64,000 bases of DNA, from the NCBI GenBank assembly GCA_944472135.2, contig CALYDD020000435.1:1-64000 (forward strand). The letters run 5' to 3'. The position numbers and the translations under genes are program-made. The notes beneath the pieces were generated by a model that did not search any database, was not told where the DNA came from, and saw only the letters and a list, made by a program, of their open reading frames with translations. Below are positions 10,801-22,991 of the stretch, piece after piece (position 1 is the stretch's first letter; every line of letters begins with the position of its first letter). The stretch comes from Trichobilharzia regenti (taxonomy: Eukaryota; Platyhelminthes; Trematoda; Strigeidida; Schistosomatidae).

Positions 10801-12576
10801 CACCTGTTTTTTGTCACGTAGCACACTTGGTGCACACTTTGCTTCTCCGATTTCTGGGAATTGTCTGCCTTTGTCAATGATGGGTTCATCAAAAGAGGGT
10901 AAGTTCCATCTGTTTCAGCCAACATACTTTTATTTCTTATATCTGAAATTCTGTTATACAGTTGACAACATAAACTGCTGAGCTTTACTCAATGGAATGA
11001 TATTTGTAAAGCTTAGATGCTACTACTCATTACGATGACATACTTTCTCTGACATCATTACGTGTTTCATTTCAACTCAGCATTCCGAGGGTTACGATTC
11101 ACAAGTGTATGGCTTCCTCGATATGTCCTCCAGAAATGTAAAGCTTTATTGGTTTTCGGATAAATTTTTAAACGTTTTACTGTCAGTCATATTATATACA
11201 GTGACTGGTATCCTAATGAGACACTTTCAAAGGATCCCGCTTGGTTGGAATCATACATACACTTAGTTTTTTCGCATCGGTAAATATTGATATTTTCATT
11301 CTAAGAAGTATTCAATATCCCATGTTACACGGTATAATATGGGTGATGAAATGTCTCATAGACTTAGAGGAAAGATTATATTCGCCTGAAATTTTAGTTT
11401 ATCAATATTTTTAATATCTTCATTGACATTTACACTGAGACAACCTTGACTATTATTATATCAGTGAGGACAAAATATGCTCTGGAATACTAAACCAAAT
11501 AAGGGTGAGCTGGTGTCTGACTTCCAAGAGGATGTATTCATCGTGTTTTTAAACCACTGAATACCTGTAATTGTTCTAAACTTAAAAGCCTAATTCAACG
11601 TCACCAACCGAGAAACACCATTTCAAAATCGAACTGTACACGGTATAATTAGAAATGATATTTTGTCTATCAGACCAGTATCCTGGAACTTGTGTAATCA
11701 TGTTATATCTTATGGAGTGTTTTGTCCTTCCTCAACAACAACCAATCTCATGCATCAGGAATGTACGCCAATCTTCATCACTATTATGTTAGGTGATTGT
11801 AGCTTCAAATATGAATGTGGCGCTAGTCAACGTTGCTGACACTCGATAAGTAGCTATCTGCAATTGACTGAAAGTTGGTAGAAACCATTCTTGTCATCAT
11901 GACACCAAAATGTGAAGCATTTTGAATACCACAATAAGAGATATGACTTCCATAGACGTATCAATCGATGCTGTGAGATGCATGTTGACGCTACGTGAGT
12001 TTTGCTTTAGTCACATACAGTGGAACAACATAAACGGTGGTGATAACGTTTGACATACATCTCTACGTAAAAACCGAAATAAATACGATGACCATAAGGA
12101 GATAGCTGAAAAAGCAGTTTAGATATTCTCTGTAGTCACAATTTTAGCGACGAGATAACTTCTAAGTACCAAATTTCTCAAATATCCAAACAATATGAAG
12201 CACAATAAATGGAGGTCTTCCACCTTTCGGAAAGTTAAGTCACTAATAAATCTCCTCCTATATCTGGTAACCCCGAATCCTTTTCCTTTCTTTTCAATTT
12301 ATCATGAATCATTTGAAAATGGGATCTGTCAAACGTCAAAATCATTCCACTGTCCTTGGGTGAACTGTCTGCAATAGAAGATTCAGTGAATTCAAACAAC
12401 GGAATAAAAGTATGTTCATCAGTTGAATGACTTATAATTAACTTAATAACTATCAATCAGGTGCCTTTTCAAAAGAGCAGAAGACAATTTGTGTGGGAGG
12501 TAATCGATGAATTTTGAAGGCTGTTCATTCATCGCTTCCTAATTATTCAAAGATTTTTTTCATAGTCATGTTTCAG

Positions 12577-12617
12577 ATTTCATTTGTATGGGAGATTTCC
12601 GCTGTAGTACTGCTTAT
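12577..12617 (+). CDS. Candidate upstream exon of the TMBIM gene
   Basis: A 41-base segment sits between a strong acceptor (tttcag) and a strong donor (gtaagt). Read from its first base it gives the hydrophobic string ISFVWEISAVVLL, suitable for an early membrane span. It ends two bases into a codon, so a linking exon is needed before 13478. A 28-base segment at 12686-12713 (after gatag, before gtatgt) would restore the phase, but its acceptor lacks a pyrimidine tract. No equivalent could be checked in the second TMBIM copy. Confidence 0.35.
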
Positions 12618-13099
12618 GTAAGTTACACGCATACTTGTTGTTAATTTTATGCTTCGAAGTCCAAAGCTTAAGCAATGGATGATAGAATCTCGCTGGTTCC
12701 CCTGGCTGAGTGGGTATGTGTGACACATTCATTGTCAGTCCTATTTTGATATATTTCCCTAATTATTTTGAAAATTGTAATGAGTTGTATTCTAAGCGTT
12801 TACATCTCAACGAAGATAGAGAATAACTTGTTGTCAACAGTAGAGCTGTAGGTGTTGAGCTTCTCGTTTATCGAATTGATGGAGATCACCATTACTCCAC
12901 TAAATTTCGGATCTATGCATAGAAATCAGTCTTGTGTTGTAGTCGACAGTCTTCGTACAAAAAGGTTAGGAAAGGCTAAGGCAGGCGAAGATATTACAAG
13001 TGGATGTTTCATAGAAGTGTTTCTCACTACCATATGACATCGTTATCCGTCTTCCATGATAGCAAAGTCAAAGGGAAACAACACAGACTAGGTCCTTGT

Positions 13100-13324
13100 A
13101 TTTTTTCTTTTTTCCTTCACGTTCCCATTGGAATATAGGGCCTCAAGCTAGTGGCTTGAAGTCTCTGTATCAGTGTTTAATTTTACAGGATGGGGTTGCT
13201 AGCCTTCTGCCAAACCTGTCCTCTTTACCAACATTATTTCTGGCTAAGAGGTGCTTGAAGGATTGAACCCCGGACCATGTTCATGGTTGGCGAACGTCCT
13301 AATCGGTGAGCCACTGACGCACAG
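13100..13324 (-). mobile_element. SINE-like element, minus strand
   Basis: On the minus strand the head (gtgcgtcagtggctcaccga, later ggtccggggttcaatcc) is a mutated version of the tRNA-like head at 6721-6780. It is followed by a different body (gctagcaaccccatcctgta and so on) and an A-rich tail that appears here as ttttttcttttttcc at 13100-13116. It lies in an intron of the TMBIM gene, in antisense orientation. Confidence 0.7.
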
Positions 13325-13477
13325 GTACTTTTATGCTCATATTTAATCGGTACAGTTATCAGGGATCTCAGTTTCGCTCATCAAATAAATAATGATCTGA
13401 TTAATTGCGATCCCTATTATTCTCGTTTCTTTCCCCTATGTCAATTCAGATGTCTAGGGACGATTATTCAACTGCAG

Positions 13478-16400
13478 ATACTTTTAAGACCACAAGTGCA
13501 GTTCGTGTATCCTTTCAATTACATCATCTTGACAACTTCTGTAAGTGGAGTACGTTTCGCAGTACCTAAGTATCTTAATATTTGATTTTTTTATATCTAA
13601 ATATCTAAATGTATAACAAATGTTTACATTGTCCTCTTCCTAATAAATCCAAGCACAAATTACACAATATCCTCCTAACACTTGGCTGAACAGAAATGAA
13701 GCTGAAACAGCTCATTCATGCATTTTCACACAGGAAGTAAAATTGACGATATTTCAGTAATATGGGAAAATATATCAACCAAAACAAGCCGCGTGAGTGT
13801 TCAATAGCATCATCCATTGATTCATAAGATCTTCGGAATTTCGAAAAATAAACTGAAGTTATTCGTGATGAACTTTATTCAGCAAATGGAATATCGAGAA
13901 ATAAGTCACATGAAACGGCGAGTGATACATCCACTCATTGAGTGCATAACAATATGCATTGAAAGGAAGCTGATACCTGAGGGGAACACTCGAATGAATT
14001 GTCACCACTGGTTCCAACGCACAATCTCCATCAGTTTATGTATAGGTTGGTCTATTGGTACTTACAATGCAAACAGATATCATGCATATGCATACATACA
14101 CCTTCTCGAATAACTGTTTGAAAGTGGATACGAATTCAAATATCTAGCTTAGAACTTTAAGAAGAATCTATTCAGCATCTTAAGAACGTTTGCCACATAC
14201 ATTTAACTTTCACGAATAAATCCTACATACTACTCTACGTCATTTCTACTTTCTTAATGTTTACCTCTTCAGACAATCATCATTTCATTTGTCGCTGCTC
14301 TACCACTGATCAATATGGAAACCTGGATGATGCCTGTCACATGGATGATTACCATGGTCATCACAGTGATTGCAATGACTTCCAGTGCCTTCCAAAGATT
14401 TGATATGCTTAAGAGTCTGAGGAAGCTGGTATTCACCACATTCCTCGTGCAAATATTCTATTGTGTAATATTCTTCCCTTTCATTCATTTCCAACAGATC
14501 GACGTAAGTAATCAGCTGTGAGTTGCTTTTGGTAAGACGTGACTACTTTTAGTGGTGACATTTTATAAGCTTTAATGACAATTATTCGTTTCGTATTGTA
14601 ACCAATCATGCAGTTATCACTTTTTGTGTGTAGCGGAATAAGGAATTCTGAAGTCTTCATTTTCACATCGTTCTGCTTATTCATATCTCAGAATATCGAA
14701 GACGTTTCGTTAGGATATTCACATTGCTTCTGTATTCAATTTACTTCATTATATCGGAGTACGTCTGATCTCGAAGCAGTAACATACAGTGCTGGAATTA
14801 ATGACGACGTTTCTTTCATTTTAGAATAAACTAAGTGCATAATGCAGTCATTATGCTTTGAACTAATTGGCGAACATGAAAAAAGGCTCACCTTCGTCCT
14901 TAAGCCTAGCCGGGACATATCCACTGTACCTTGTTGCATGCAGTCATATTTAGATGGCACTATGTCTGATTACATACTTTCATTTCCTATTCCACCAGAC
15001 CATTGCCGAAAAGCCTAGCCGAGACCTCGTACTGCTACTACTGAATTCGACGACGGATGACGTCGATTAGTGAAATGATTCCATAAACCAGTTGGCGGAT
15101 AGATCTGTCTTCAGTAAAAAGAAGCGTGAAAATGTAGACATGGAATATCTAAACCAGTGTCGACGTTAACTTGCGTAATTTGATTGTAGGGCATGTGTGT
15201 GACATACTGGAACTTAGTAATATTCGGCAGGAATTTGTGAATGTTGTTTGCAAAGCAGAAAACAGTAGGAATATAAAATTGTGTTTATTTCATGAACGTG
15301 AAATCGGTCAAGAAAATAGTTTTCCGTATCACTAACGGACATGTGGTGACATTTTGAAGTATTTTATTCGTCAAGCTTTAAAAAGCTGACCATAGTTGTG
15401 AGTAAGTGATATTTTATAGCCTCACTGAAGTGGCCGTGAGACTGATACTCACAACTGTGAATAGCGAAGATACTTTGCTTAGCATCAACAGGTCTCACAG
15501 AAATCGCGGATAGACCTAACTCGGTGGACAATCAACTGACACTTAACATTAGCTAAAATGGTAGACACAACGAAGAAATCGCATTCCTCTTTGTATGTAG
15601 TTCGTAGTCAATCACTGATTTCACTCCTTATTCTCTTCACAGATACTCATAATTCTGAGTGGTTTCGGCATGGTGAGCACAATTATATGGGTAAGTTTAT
15701 CTGTCTATCATTTAAAAATAATTTCGTGCTTTCCGAAATCAAGTGAGTTGCTTTTGCGTAAGATGCTTGGAAATCTATTGAATGAGGTAGACAACTGGAC
15801 TAGTTTGCAGCACCAATATGCCTCGGTATCGCGTGTAAGGGATATAAAACTTACTTTGATTGTTCCTTTGAGCCGTAATTATTTTTCCATTTCATGCATC
15901 TCTGCTTTCAGTGTTGAAGTGAATGAAGCTGGGAGAATAGAATCATCTGTGGTGTTGTTTGAATTCTAGGGAAAGAATAGACAAACATAAGTGATTACTG
16001 AATTTCAGTGCAGTACTTGATTCGGCGGTGCTAAACTTTCTTTTCACTCCTTCGCGTTCCAATGGAACATAAGCCTTCACGTTAAAGCGTTACAGTTAAG
16101 GTGGTAGTGATTCTATTTTCACGGGGTGAGGTCGCTAGTCTCGTGCCCAACCTTCCTTTTTGGCAGGTTTGTTACCATCTAAGCGGGGTTAGGCAGTGCG
16201 CTAGCTATGCGCTGAACATCCGATCACGTAAGCTTCCGTTTCACATGGCTTTGATGGTTGAGTAGTGAAACACTCGTCCGGTGTTCGATCCTAATGCTAC
16301 TGAGACTTCACAGCTCTTTTTTGAAAGCCCTGTGATCTACTGGGAACACGGAGGATAAAAATATTAATAAACGTACTAGATAGAAAGATGTAGCTACCTG

Positions 16401-17051
16401 AAACATCCAGTTGACTTTTAGCTGATTGACCAAATTTATTTAATCCGGAGGTAATCATCTCATTGACCTAGTCGCATGTGGATGTGAACTATTGATTAGT
16501 TAACATTCGAATGATTGGTGAACAGTTACTTATTCAACTGAATTTTCCTCTCTCTTCACATTTCTGCCAACATTCTCTGTGTTATTTAGTAGTCTCACAA
16601 AGTAATTGAATTCAACAGCAAATTCATAATTTTCTTTCTTCGCTACCCGCTGAACATAAACAGCCATTCTACACCTCTATACGGGGTCTCAACCGGAGGT
16701 TAACCATATATTCGATTGATGTCAAGGTTTGACTTGGTCATAATCAAATCTTTTTCAGTCCAGTCCTATGTCAGCTTAAATTAATCTTATCACAGCAAAC
16801 ATTGTTAGCATGAATTGATTTTCTTTTACTTTCAGGAGATGGCATGCGTTGTTCAAGCTGTCCTTGGTGACAGGAGTTTCACTTTTCAAGATAATCAATA
16901 CATACTTTGTGCTTCGATAATTACCATGTTAATTATCTGGCTGCAGCTGATAGTTTCAACAGCGGCGGCGATCATCCTCGTGTTAATAAATAGTATGGAT
17001 AATGTAAAGAGTGTTGCTCCATCAGTTACATCTATCCATACACACCTATAA
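13478..17051 (+). CDS. TMBIM / Bax-inhibitor-1 family membrane protein (four 3' exons; 5' end not resolved)
   Basis: Exons 13478-13540, 14273-14503, 15643-15690 and 16836-17051 are all in phase 0, each bounded by AG and GT, with good pyrimidine tracts before the last three. Together they give 184 residues ending at a taa stop. Exon 1 has the family's R-x-P-x-N-Y block (RPQVQ...YPFNYIIL). Exon 2 (77 residues) has three hydrophobic spans and an SAFQRFD motif where relatives have L-Q-T-K-x-D. Exon 3 (ILIILSGFGMVSTIIW) and exon 4 (VVQAVLGDRSF...) align with the C-terminal span and its D-T-Q-x-x-x-G-x-x motif. The conserved Asp of that motif is Val here. Family members are usually 230-330 residues with six or seven spans and act in ER or Golgi membranes in calcium leak and cell-death control. 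The first one or two spans are missing from this model and should lie upstream (a candidate is at 12577). The protein is divergent; function in this animal is inferred from the family only. An aataaa lies near 17228. Confidence 0.75.
16025..16320 (-). mobile_element. Degenerate SINE-like element within the last TMBIM intron
   Basis: Shares body words with the element at 13100-13324 (ttcgcgttccaatggaacat, ggggtgaggtcgctag), so it is the same family in the same orientation. A box-B-like ggtgttcgatcct follows at about 16280 on the plus strand and may belong to a second tRNA-like fragment. Boundaries are approximate. Confidence 0.5.
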
Positions 17052-17720
17052 AATAGATGAGATATTCATTTCAATTACGTGGTTGATGAAAACTTTCCAT
17101 GTGGTAATGTTAACATTTTATTGAGAACAGTATTATTATTACATGATAAATTCACTGTGAATCTTATGTGTCTTAAATCAACTCGAAGCAAACATCGATT
17201 TCCAAAACAACTGATTTCTTAACTCACAATAAATGAAGCGAAAGCAGTATCAGTTTATCAACTGAACTCCATTCAACATAAATCAGATATCAGTCAGAAA
17301 CTTTCCATACCTTTATTCCTTATTACTGAATTGATGGCTGTCTGCCAGAAGCTGGTCAAGGTGTTGCTGTGGGATGTCTTTGATTACTTCAGATTGGCTT
17401 AGCGTGCATCGTCGGGATGAGTATTAAAGGTTGCTGATTGCTTATACTACAAACTTGACAGATGAGAATGAGTTGGCATTTAGAACTATGGACTAACTAT
17501 TGAACATTAGCTATCGAAATAGCAATTCGTCAAGTCCAAGTCATCATAATTTTATGAGAAGTAAAGCAAAATGGTCCAGGAAAGATAATTTCATTTATTG
17601 ACGAAATCATCTTTAGGAACTGTAGCGTCGTATTTATATTTACCAAGAACGTATAGCCGTCTATTATTAAAGGGGTTGTATTGACGAATCACCAGCGCCT
17701 CCATCATAAACAAATGCCGA
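17052..17720. other. No gene recognised; 3' flank of the TMBIM gene
   Basis: AT-rich intergenic sequence between the TMBIM stop codon and the first Penelope-like fragment. It includes a possible polyadenylation signal (aataaa, about 17228). No other feature seen. Confidence 0.5.
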
Positions 17721-17723
17721 GAC

Positions 17724-18830
17724 CTAATGTACTTTCTGCCATTCGGTCTGATCAAATAGATAGTCCTTAAAGAAGACTATTGATTTAACCAAGTGCTCGA
17801 GAATTGAGCTAGCAACTTTCCTGAATTTTCTTTTTATTAACCATGTCAAACAATGTTCAGAGATGCGTTTGGAAGGTGTATGCATTGTATGATCAATATA
17901 ATTAACTCCACAGGATAAAAGTGAATTTATAAACACACTTTGCAGTGGACACAGTGGCAGTTTCTCCTTTACACATAAGTTGATGGTTTGTCATCTGTAG
18001 CTCAGCCTCAAAGATGGATTTCCTCAGTAATCTGTAAATGCGCTCCTTCATTTTCTCAACTGAGATGTCATCTTTAAACTCAACGTTCACAAACAAAATT
18101 TTCCTTGACACAGTGTGGGTCCTTTCGAGGCTTTGCTTTAACTTCATCTTTTTCTCCATTGACTTTGAAGGGTATGCATTTTCTATGAGGACTTGCTTGA
18201 GTCTCTCCTGTTCACCGTTTAATGTTAATCAGATTTCTCTATTTTACAAAGGAAGCCAAATATGGAAATTTGTGTGTTTAGCATTCCACGTAGGTTTCCG
18301 GTTGACGGATCTTTGAGGGAAACACCAGATACTCTCTCTAACAAAACACGTAGAAAATGAAATTCCGACTTGCCTCAGACTCCAACAGAATCGGAACTAT
18401 AGTAGTTGCTGAAATCCTTGTTTATCATTCTGATGTTAGCATTCCCATCACATATGACAACAGTATCATGCATATATCTGTGCCACAAATAATTACTAAG
18501 TAGTATGTGAGTGGCCTGTATATAGATATACAATAAAAAAGATAACTTTTCATACTCAGAGTTAAACAGCCTTTCGCTGGATAAGAGAAATTCATTACCA
18601 CTAGAAATAGCTCTAGGAACCGCCTTTAAAATGCCTTCAGATAGCTGAGAAAAAAATAGAGATTGAAGCGCTGAAATATTTCATATGAAACTGAATCAAG
18701 ATTTTGTTGCTTCACAATTTGTATCAGAACTGAGATACCTTTGGGGCACCCATATAATAAAAGGGGATTATTGTTTTCACAGCAACTACTTCTCAGTCCA
18801 CAGACTTAAGTTTTGATGCACCCAGCCTAT
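17724..18830 (-). mobile_element. Penelope-like retroelement, degenerate RT to GIY-YIG
   Basis: On the minus strand, reading 18830 to 17724, several Penelope-like landmarks appear in order. A mutated RT motif C reads LWHRYMHDTVVI (YMHD where YVDD is expected). Next is the post-RT motif VNRKPTWNAKHTNFH, then FVNVEFKDDISVEKMKERIY, and finally a GIY-YIG endonuclease start, SCGVNYIDHT, followed by KRISEH and LEHL. Frames change at least three times and stops occur, so it is dead. In this class the RT and the GIY-YIG nuclease are parts of one protein that copies and inserts the element. Coordinates at the upstream (higher) end are approximate. Confidence 0.75.
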
Positions 18831-19660
18831 CAGTAATGTCAGAATATTCCCTTCCATCATGTGTTCAATAGCCAAAACAGATTGACACACTACTCGTTTA
18901 GTTTAGATCCTTGAGGTTTTGTGCTCACAGGGTTTGAAATCAAGGTTTTATCAACTCCCTTAAGTGAATTTATTAGTGTATTTACTTCAACACTCAACTA
19001 TCAGTCAATGGTTGGTTGTGAAAGGATAAGGCTTTCCATCTGTGTGTAGTTCTTCAACTAGCCTACATTTGAGATTTCGCTTACCTTGGCTTTGAAACTA
19101 TCTGATGAAGATAAGTAAAAGAAAGAGTCGACAACAGCTTGTCTTGTATTCTATACTGTGTAGTTAATGTGATTCATTGACTTAAGAAGATATGATCGAC
19201 AGTATGGAGTAAATGAAAGATAGTAGTAAATGAAAACTCCTGTTAAATAACGATTATCTGAGATTCATTATTATTCCATATTAGATAACTTTATTTTAAA
19301 TATCGCGGTTTTATTCACTAGGTAACAAGGTTTCTAGTATAAATTATTGCCACTCATAACCACTAATCAGTTTTAGTTACACAGTTTCTCTTTCCCTCTC
19401 TGCACAACTTCCCTTTGTCGCTTGTTACCACCTTGCATATCTCCGATATATAAGCAGTGTAACTTGAGAATTCCCATTCAGTCATAGAAAAGAAAAGGTG
19501 TTCAGCAAAGAGTTACTCTTTTCAGCGATATCATTCTCAAGCTGTACAAATCGCCAATTTATAGTAATTTGTCTTGGCAACAAAAGGAATATTTCCAAAG
19601 ATGTGTTAATGCAATTGTTAGTTTTTGACAAACAAATTACGTAATTTAGAAGGCGTTAAT
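18831..19660. other. No gene recognised; repeat-like words near 19490
   Basis: Nothing coding seen. The stretch 19495-19550 (gtgttcagcaaagagttac then tcttttcagcg) resembles 35717-35760 (gtgttcagcgaagagtttct then tttcagcgg) in the same orientation, suggesting an unrecognised dispersed repeat. Confidence 0.4.
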
Positions 19661-19726
19661 CGGTTAGAAACTAAAATAAGGTTACAAAAGTAGGTTGGAT
19701 GACGTAATCTAATTGATCGGGTTCAA

Positions 19727-19850
19727 TGAAAAAATGAATGAGAGTCAATTTAATAATCTGAGTAGAATTCACTTGAAAATGAATGAGGGTTAAGTTAATA
19801 AGCTGAGTAGAATTCACATAAGAATAAACGAAAATCGAGTTAGCAACAGT
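19727..19850. repeat. Minisatellite, period about 45 bases, about 2.5 copies
   Basis: gaatgagagtcaatttaata (about 19736) recurs as gaatgagggttaagttaata about 45 bases later, each followed by tctgagtagaattcac or gctgagtagaattcac. A third, more diverged partial copy follows (aataaacgaaaatcgagtta). Confidence 0.8.
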
Positions 19851-19949
19851 CCTCATGAGCGTAGAGATTTAATAGAGGGTGGGGGTAGAAAATAATGCAA
19901 TTAGGAAATAGACAAACAAAGAAGAAAGAGGTAAGACAAAATTACGTAT

Positions 19950-20370
19950 TTGGTGTTAAGATAGATCAGGACCATTGTAGATTTAGTTTGTATGCAGAGT
20001 TCAGGATTCAATATGTGAATTGCCATTGCTTCTGCAGTTTGAAGAAGTTTAATTCGTACTCTTTTGGCAAGATTCCCACGTATTGTGTAGATAACTGAGA
20101 AGTTGTTTTGTGGGTTTGCTTGGTGTCCGGATTCAATCAAGTGTTCTAGGACACAGCTGTGGCGAAGGGACCTTCTTTCTCCTTTATAAAACCATGAAGG
20201 TAAGTGTTCGCTGATTCGTTTGGATAGCAAACGCTGGGTACGGCCGACATACCTAGCTCCATATGAGCAGGTGAATTGGTTGATGCACGTTGATGAGGCC
20301 CTCAGTGGAAGCTTATCCTTCACGTTCGTTCGAATCATTGGTTTCGCAGGGTTAAGAGATAATTGTAAAA
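19950..20370 (-). mobile_element. Penelope-like element, GIY-YIG endonuclease portion
   Basis: An uninterrupted minus-strand frame of about 130 codons matches the C-terminal nuclease of Penelope-like elements. It has INQFTCSYGARYVGRTQR (the GIY-YIG core in the form CSYGARYVG), then KRISEHLPSW, LEHLIESGH, FSVIYTI and LLQTAEAMAIHILNPELC. The RT part is absent from the adjacent upstream DNA. The fragment is better preserved than the one at 17724 but similar in type. With no start region or RT it cannot move by itself. Confidence 0.85.
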
Positions 20371-22200
20371 TAGTTATTTTAAACGAATTTTAAATGTGAG
20401 CAGGAGAGGGCATGGAAACAAACTTAAAATAAATGTTTTTATAACTGAAAACACAAATGGCATGAATTGATTGAAGACAAAGAGAGAAGACTAGTCATGA
20501 ATCAGTCTGCAAGTGAAGGACTAAATAGTGACTCTATTGAGTGAGAAGAAGAATTGTAGTTGAAGCCATCACCGTGTAATTATATCAGTTATGTAATAGG
20601 CCCCTAATCTCATTCTTAGATGTCCAACTCTCCTTTTTTGATCCGGGTCAAACTCGATGGCTTGACGTACTATGTCAGCCACTATTGAGACCGATGTAGA
20701 TGTTGTCGAATTATAACTGACCTTATATGAGATGAAATGGTCACTCAACAAACTTTGATTTTTTAGCATTTCTCATCACAAATAAAATTCAGACTGGGAA
20801 TCTATGGAACCTAGATATACACAGACAGATGTCTGATTCCACTGCACAGAACGCTATCACGTGTTTAAAATCAAAATTAAAGTTAATAAGTAATGACTAT
20901 GTAGACTTAGTACTCTGTCAACATCAAGCTTATGAATACGATACTACATAACCTCTGTGTTTGACTGAAAAAATACTTCGCTGCCACTGGCGCAGGATTG
21001 TGTGGTTAAATAATCCTAGACGCCACTGCATTATGTACTCTATTTTGCGATTACGTTTGTGCCAGTGGAACTGATGAAAACAAGATATGAATGATAGCAG
21101 AATAGTGAAATAATATTGTTATACTATGAGTTGTCATGAAGACCAATGGGGTTAAAATGAAATCAGACTACATTAAGACAGTTCCAGTATGCAGGGTTTT
21201 AAGGAAATGAATAATAATCGAAAGCGTCAATCAACATATTTCAGTTACAGGAATGTCATCATAAATTCAGAATAGACTAATACGCATGCTTGCACTCTGA
21301 TCAGCTAGTTTAACTGTTTCCTGGACAACGATGTTCATTCAACGAATTCTGATAAGATCTGGATGGCGATGGTCTCGACATACATTGGTAGGGAAGTGGT
21401 CAAAAAATGCTTCGAACCGGTGTTACAAAAACATCTACACTCATGAGCAAATCTCTTTACTCGCCAAATAAGGGAGGGAATATTGCAGTATTTGTCCACG
21501 CCCGACATACTATTGCAACATGTGAGTGGTTCTTAGTGCATTTGATCACGGCGTAGGTCTATTCGTGTGACATAACTTGTTGACTTGCGATCTGTAGTCA
21601 TAACAGATATTTTCCTTAAAACACTAATCAATAATCAACTAATATCAGAGCAGGAAGAGTACACTGTGCGCTGAGTAATTGGCATATCAATAAAATAGTG
21701 ACAATCTAAGACTGTAACTTAGGTGTTAATTATATCTATAATTTTATGTCATGGCGTTACGAAGACAATACTGACTGGTTAAAGTCAGTGATGAATGTAG
21801 GGGCCAGAAAGAGACAAGAGAGGTTGATGCGAAAAGAATGACACCGTACCACACTCCACAATGAAACGACATATGTGAATCAACTCACACTGGAAGAGTA
21901 ATTGTAACCAAACTGAGACATGTAGGAGGTTGGTTGAACTACAGTTACAATTTCGAGTATAAATGCACAGTAACCATGTCATTCCATGGTATCCAATAAA
22001 TCGTAAACCTTGATTACTGTAACACCATGGGAATTTAACGAGGTGGAGAATCTAACGCAAACAAGTTGCCCAGAATTTGAAAGGGGAAATAACATGCAAG
22101 CACTGAAGAAGCAGTGATAATTAAACATAACGAATTCTTATATAATAAAGCTAGAATGTTTTCATCCAGCTGGATCCAGTCTGTCATCTTTGTTTACTTG
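20371..22200. other. No gene recognised (about 1.8 kb)
   Basis: AT-rich sequence. A minus-strand open frame at 20569-20769 (66 codons, including VGHLRMRLGAYYITDIITR) is of uncertain meaning and may be an upstream remnant of the neighbouring element. No splice-bounded exon or RNA gene seen. Confidence 0.45.
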
Positions 22201-22529
22201 CGTGTTCTTTGAGGATCAAATGGCTTGAGATGTCAGTATTGATAATCAGTCTTCACACTAAAGAATCATTGCCTTGCCTACTCTCTGCATTATTGTTAGT
22301 GATGTTAGAACCAACTCGTATCATTTCAAGTGAGGTGCACGAATCAGGAGAGAGAAAGTACCCTGTCGTCAGCTCAACATTCGAGAATGAAGTTGAAACT
22401 TGCGAAGCAACATAAAACACATGAAAATTAGTCTTTATTAATTTAAATTAATTGAAACGTTATTTTTGAGCGAATGAAAATGAAGGACTTTGATATTAAA
22501 TAAACAGTCAGTAAGACTGTTGAATTCGA

Positions 22530-22991
22530 ATGTTCACCATTGAAAAACTCGTCTTAAGAGACATTCAAGTAGTAAGGTCGAATTATTGTACGCCTTATTT
22601 CAAGAGACAGATTATTCTCGCATCTCCTCTATATTCACTGCGAATTCACTATTCGCATTGTTTGATGGACTTTGTTAATTTTGTTCAAATCTTTGCACTT
22701 TTTCATTCAGGCTTCTGCCTTGAATTTATGCTTTTCACGATAAATCTTATACAATATGCAATTTATTGTCTTAATACCCTTAGTTTACAGTCGATTATAT
22801 CATGGATGCATATACTTATTATTCTTGAGCACTCGGAGTGGATAAAGCTTCACTTTCTTCTCCGAAGGCGTCAAACCGTGAGAATTCGTATGATGACAAT
22901 TCAGTGCTACCTTTCTCCATCTCTGAATGTAACCGTGTTGAAAATAAAAGCAGAAACCAAAATTCACAGTAAAGTTTGTACTCTAAAATGA
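22530..22991 (+). other. Longest plus-strand open frame here (153 codons), probably not a gene
   Basis: Hydrophobic, without a recognisable domain, and overlapped on the minus strand by a splice-bounded frame that looks more like protein. Recorded because of its length only. Confidence 0.2.
22832..22935 (-). CDS. Candidate last exon of an unidentified minus-strand gene
   Basis: On the minus strand an acceptor with a pyrimidine-rich tract (ttattttcaacacggttacattcag) precedes an acidic, serine-rich frame, starting MEKGSTELSSYEFSRFDAFG and ending TPSAQE at a stop. A second coding-like segment upstream, about 23090-22990, reads EDNPIVYEKDADIKMDVNEF after an acceptor (cttcatatacacag). The two do not join in phase with any simple donor I can see, so the model is incomplete. 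Schistosomes have many small secreted genes made of tiny exons; that this is one is a guess. Confidence 0.25.

Noticed and set aside
10824..10900. A start exon for the TMBIM gene (atgatgggttcatc before gtaagt)
   Set aside because: The donor is strong and an atg is in place, but the next acceptor and a family match could not be found, so it is not claimed.
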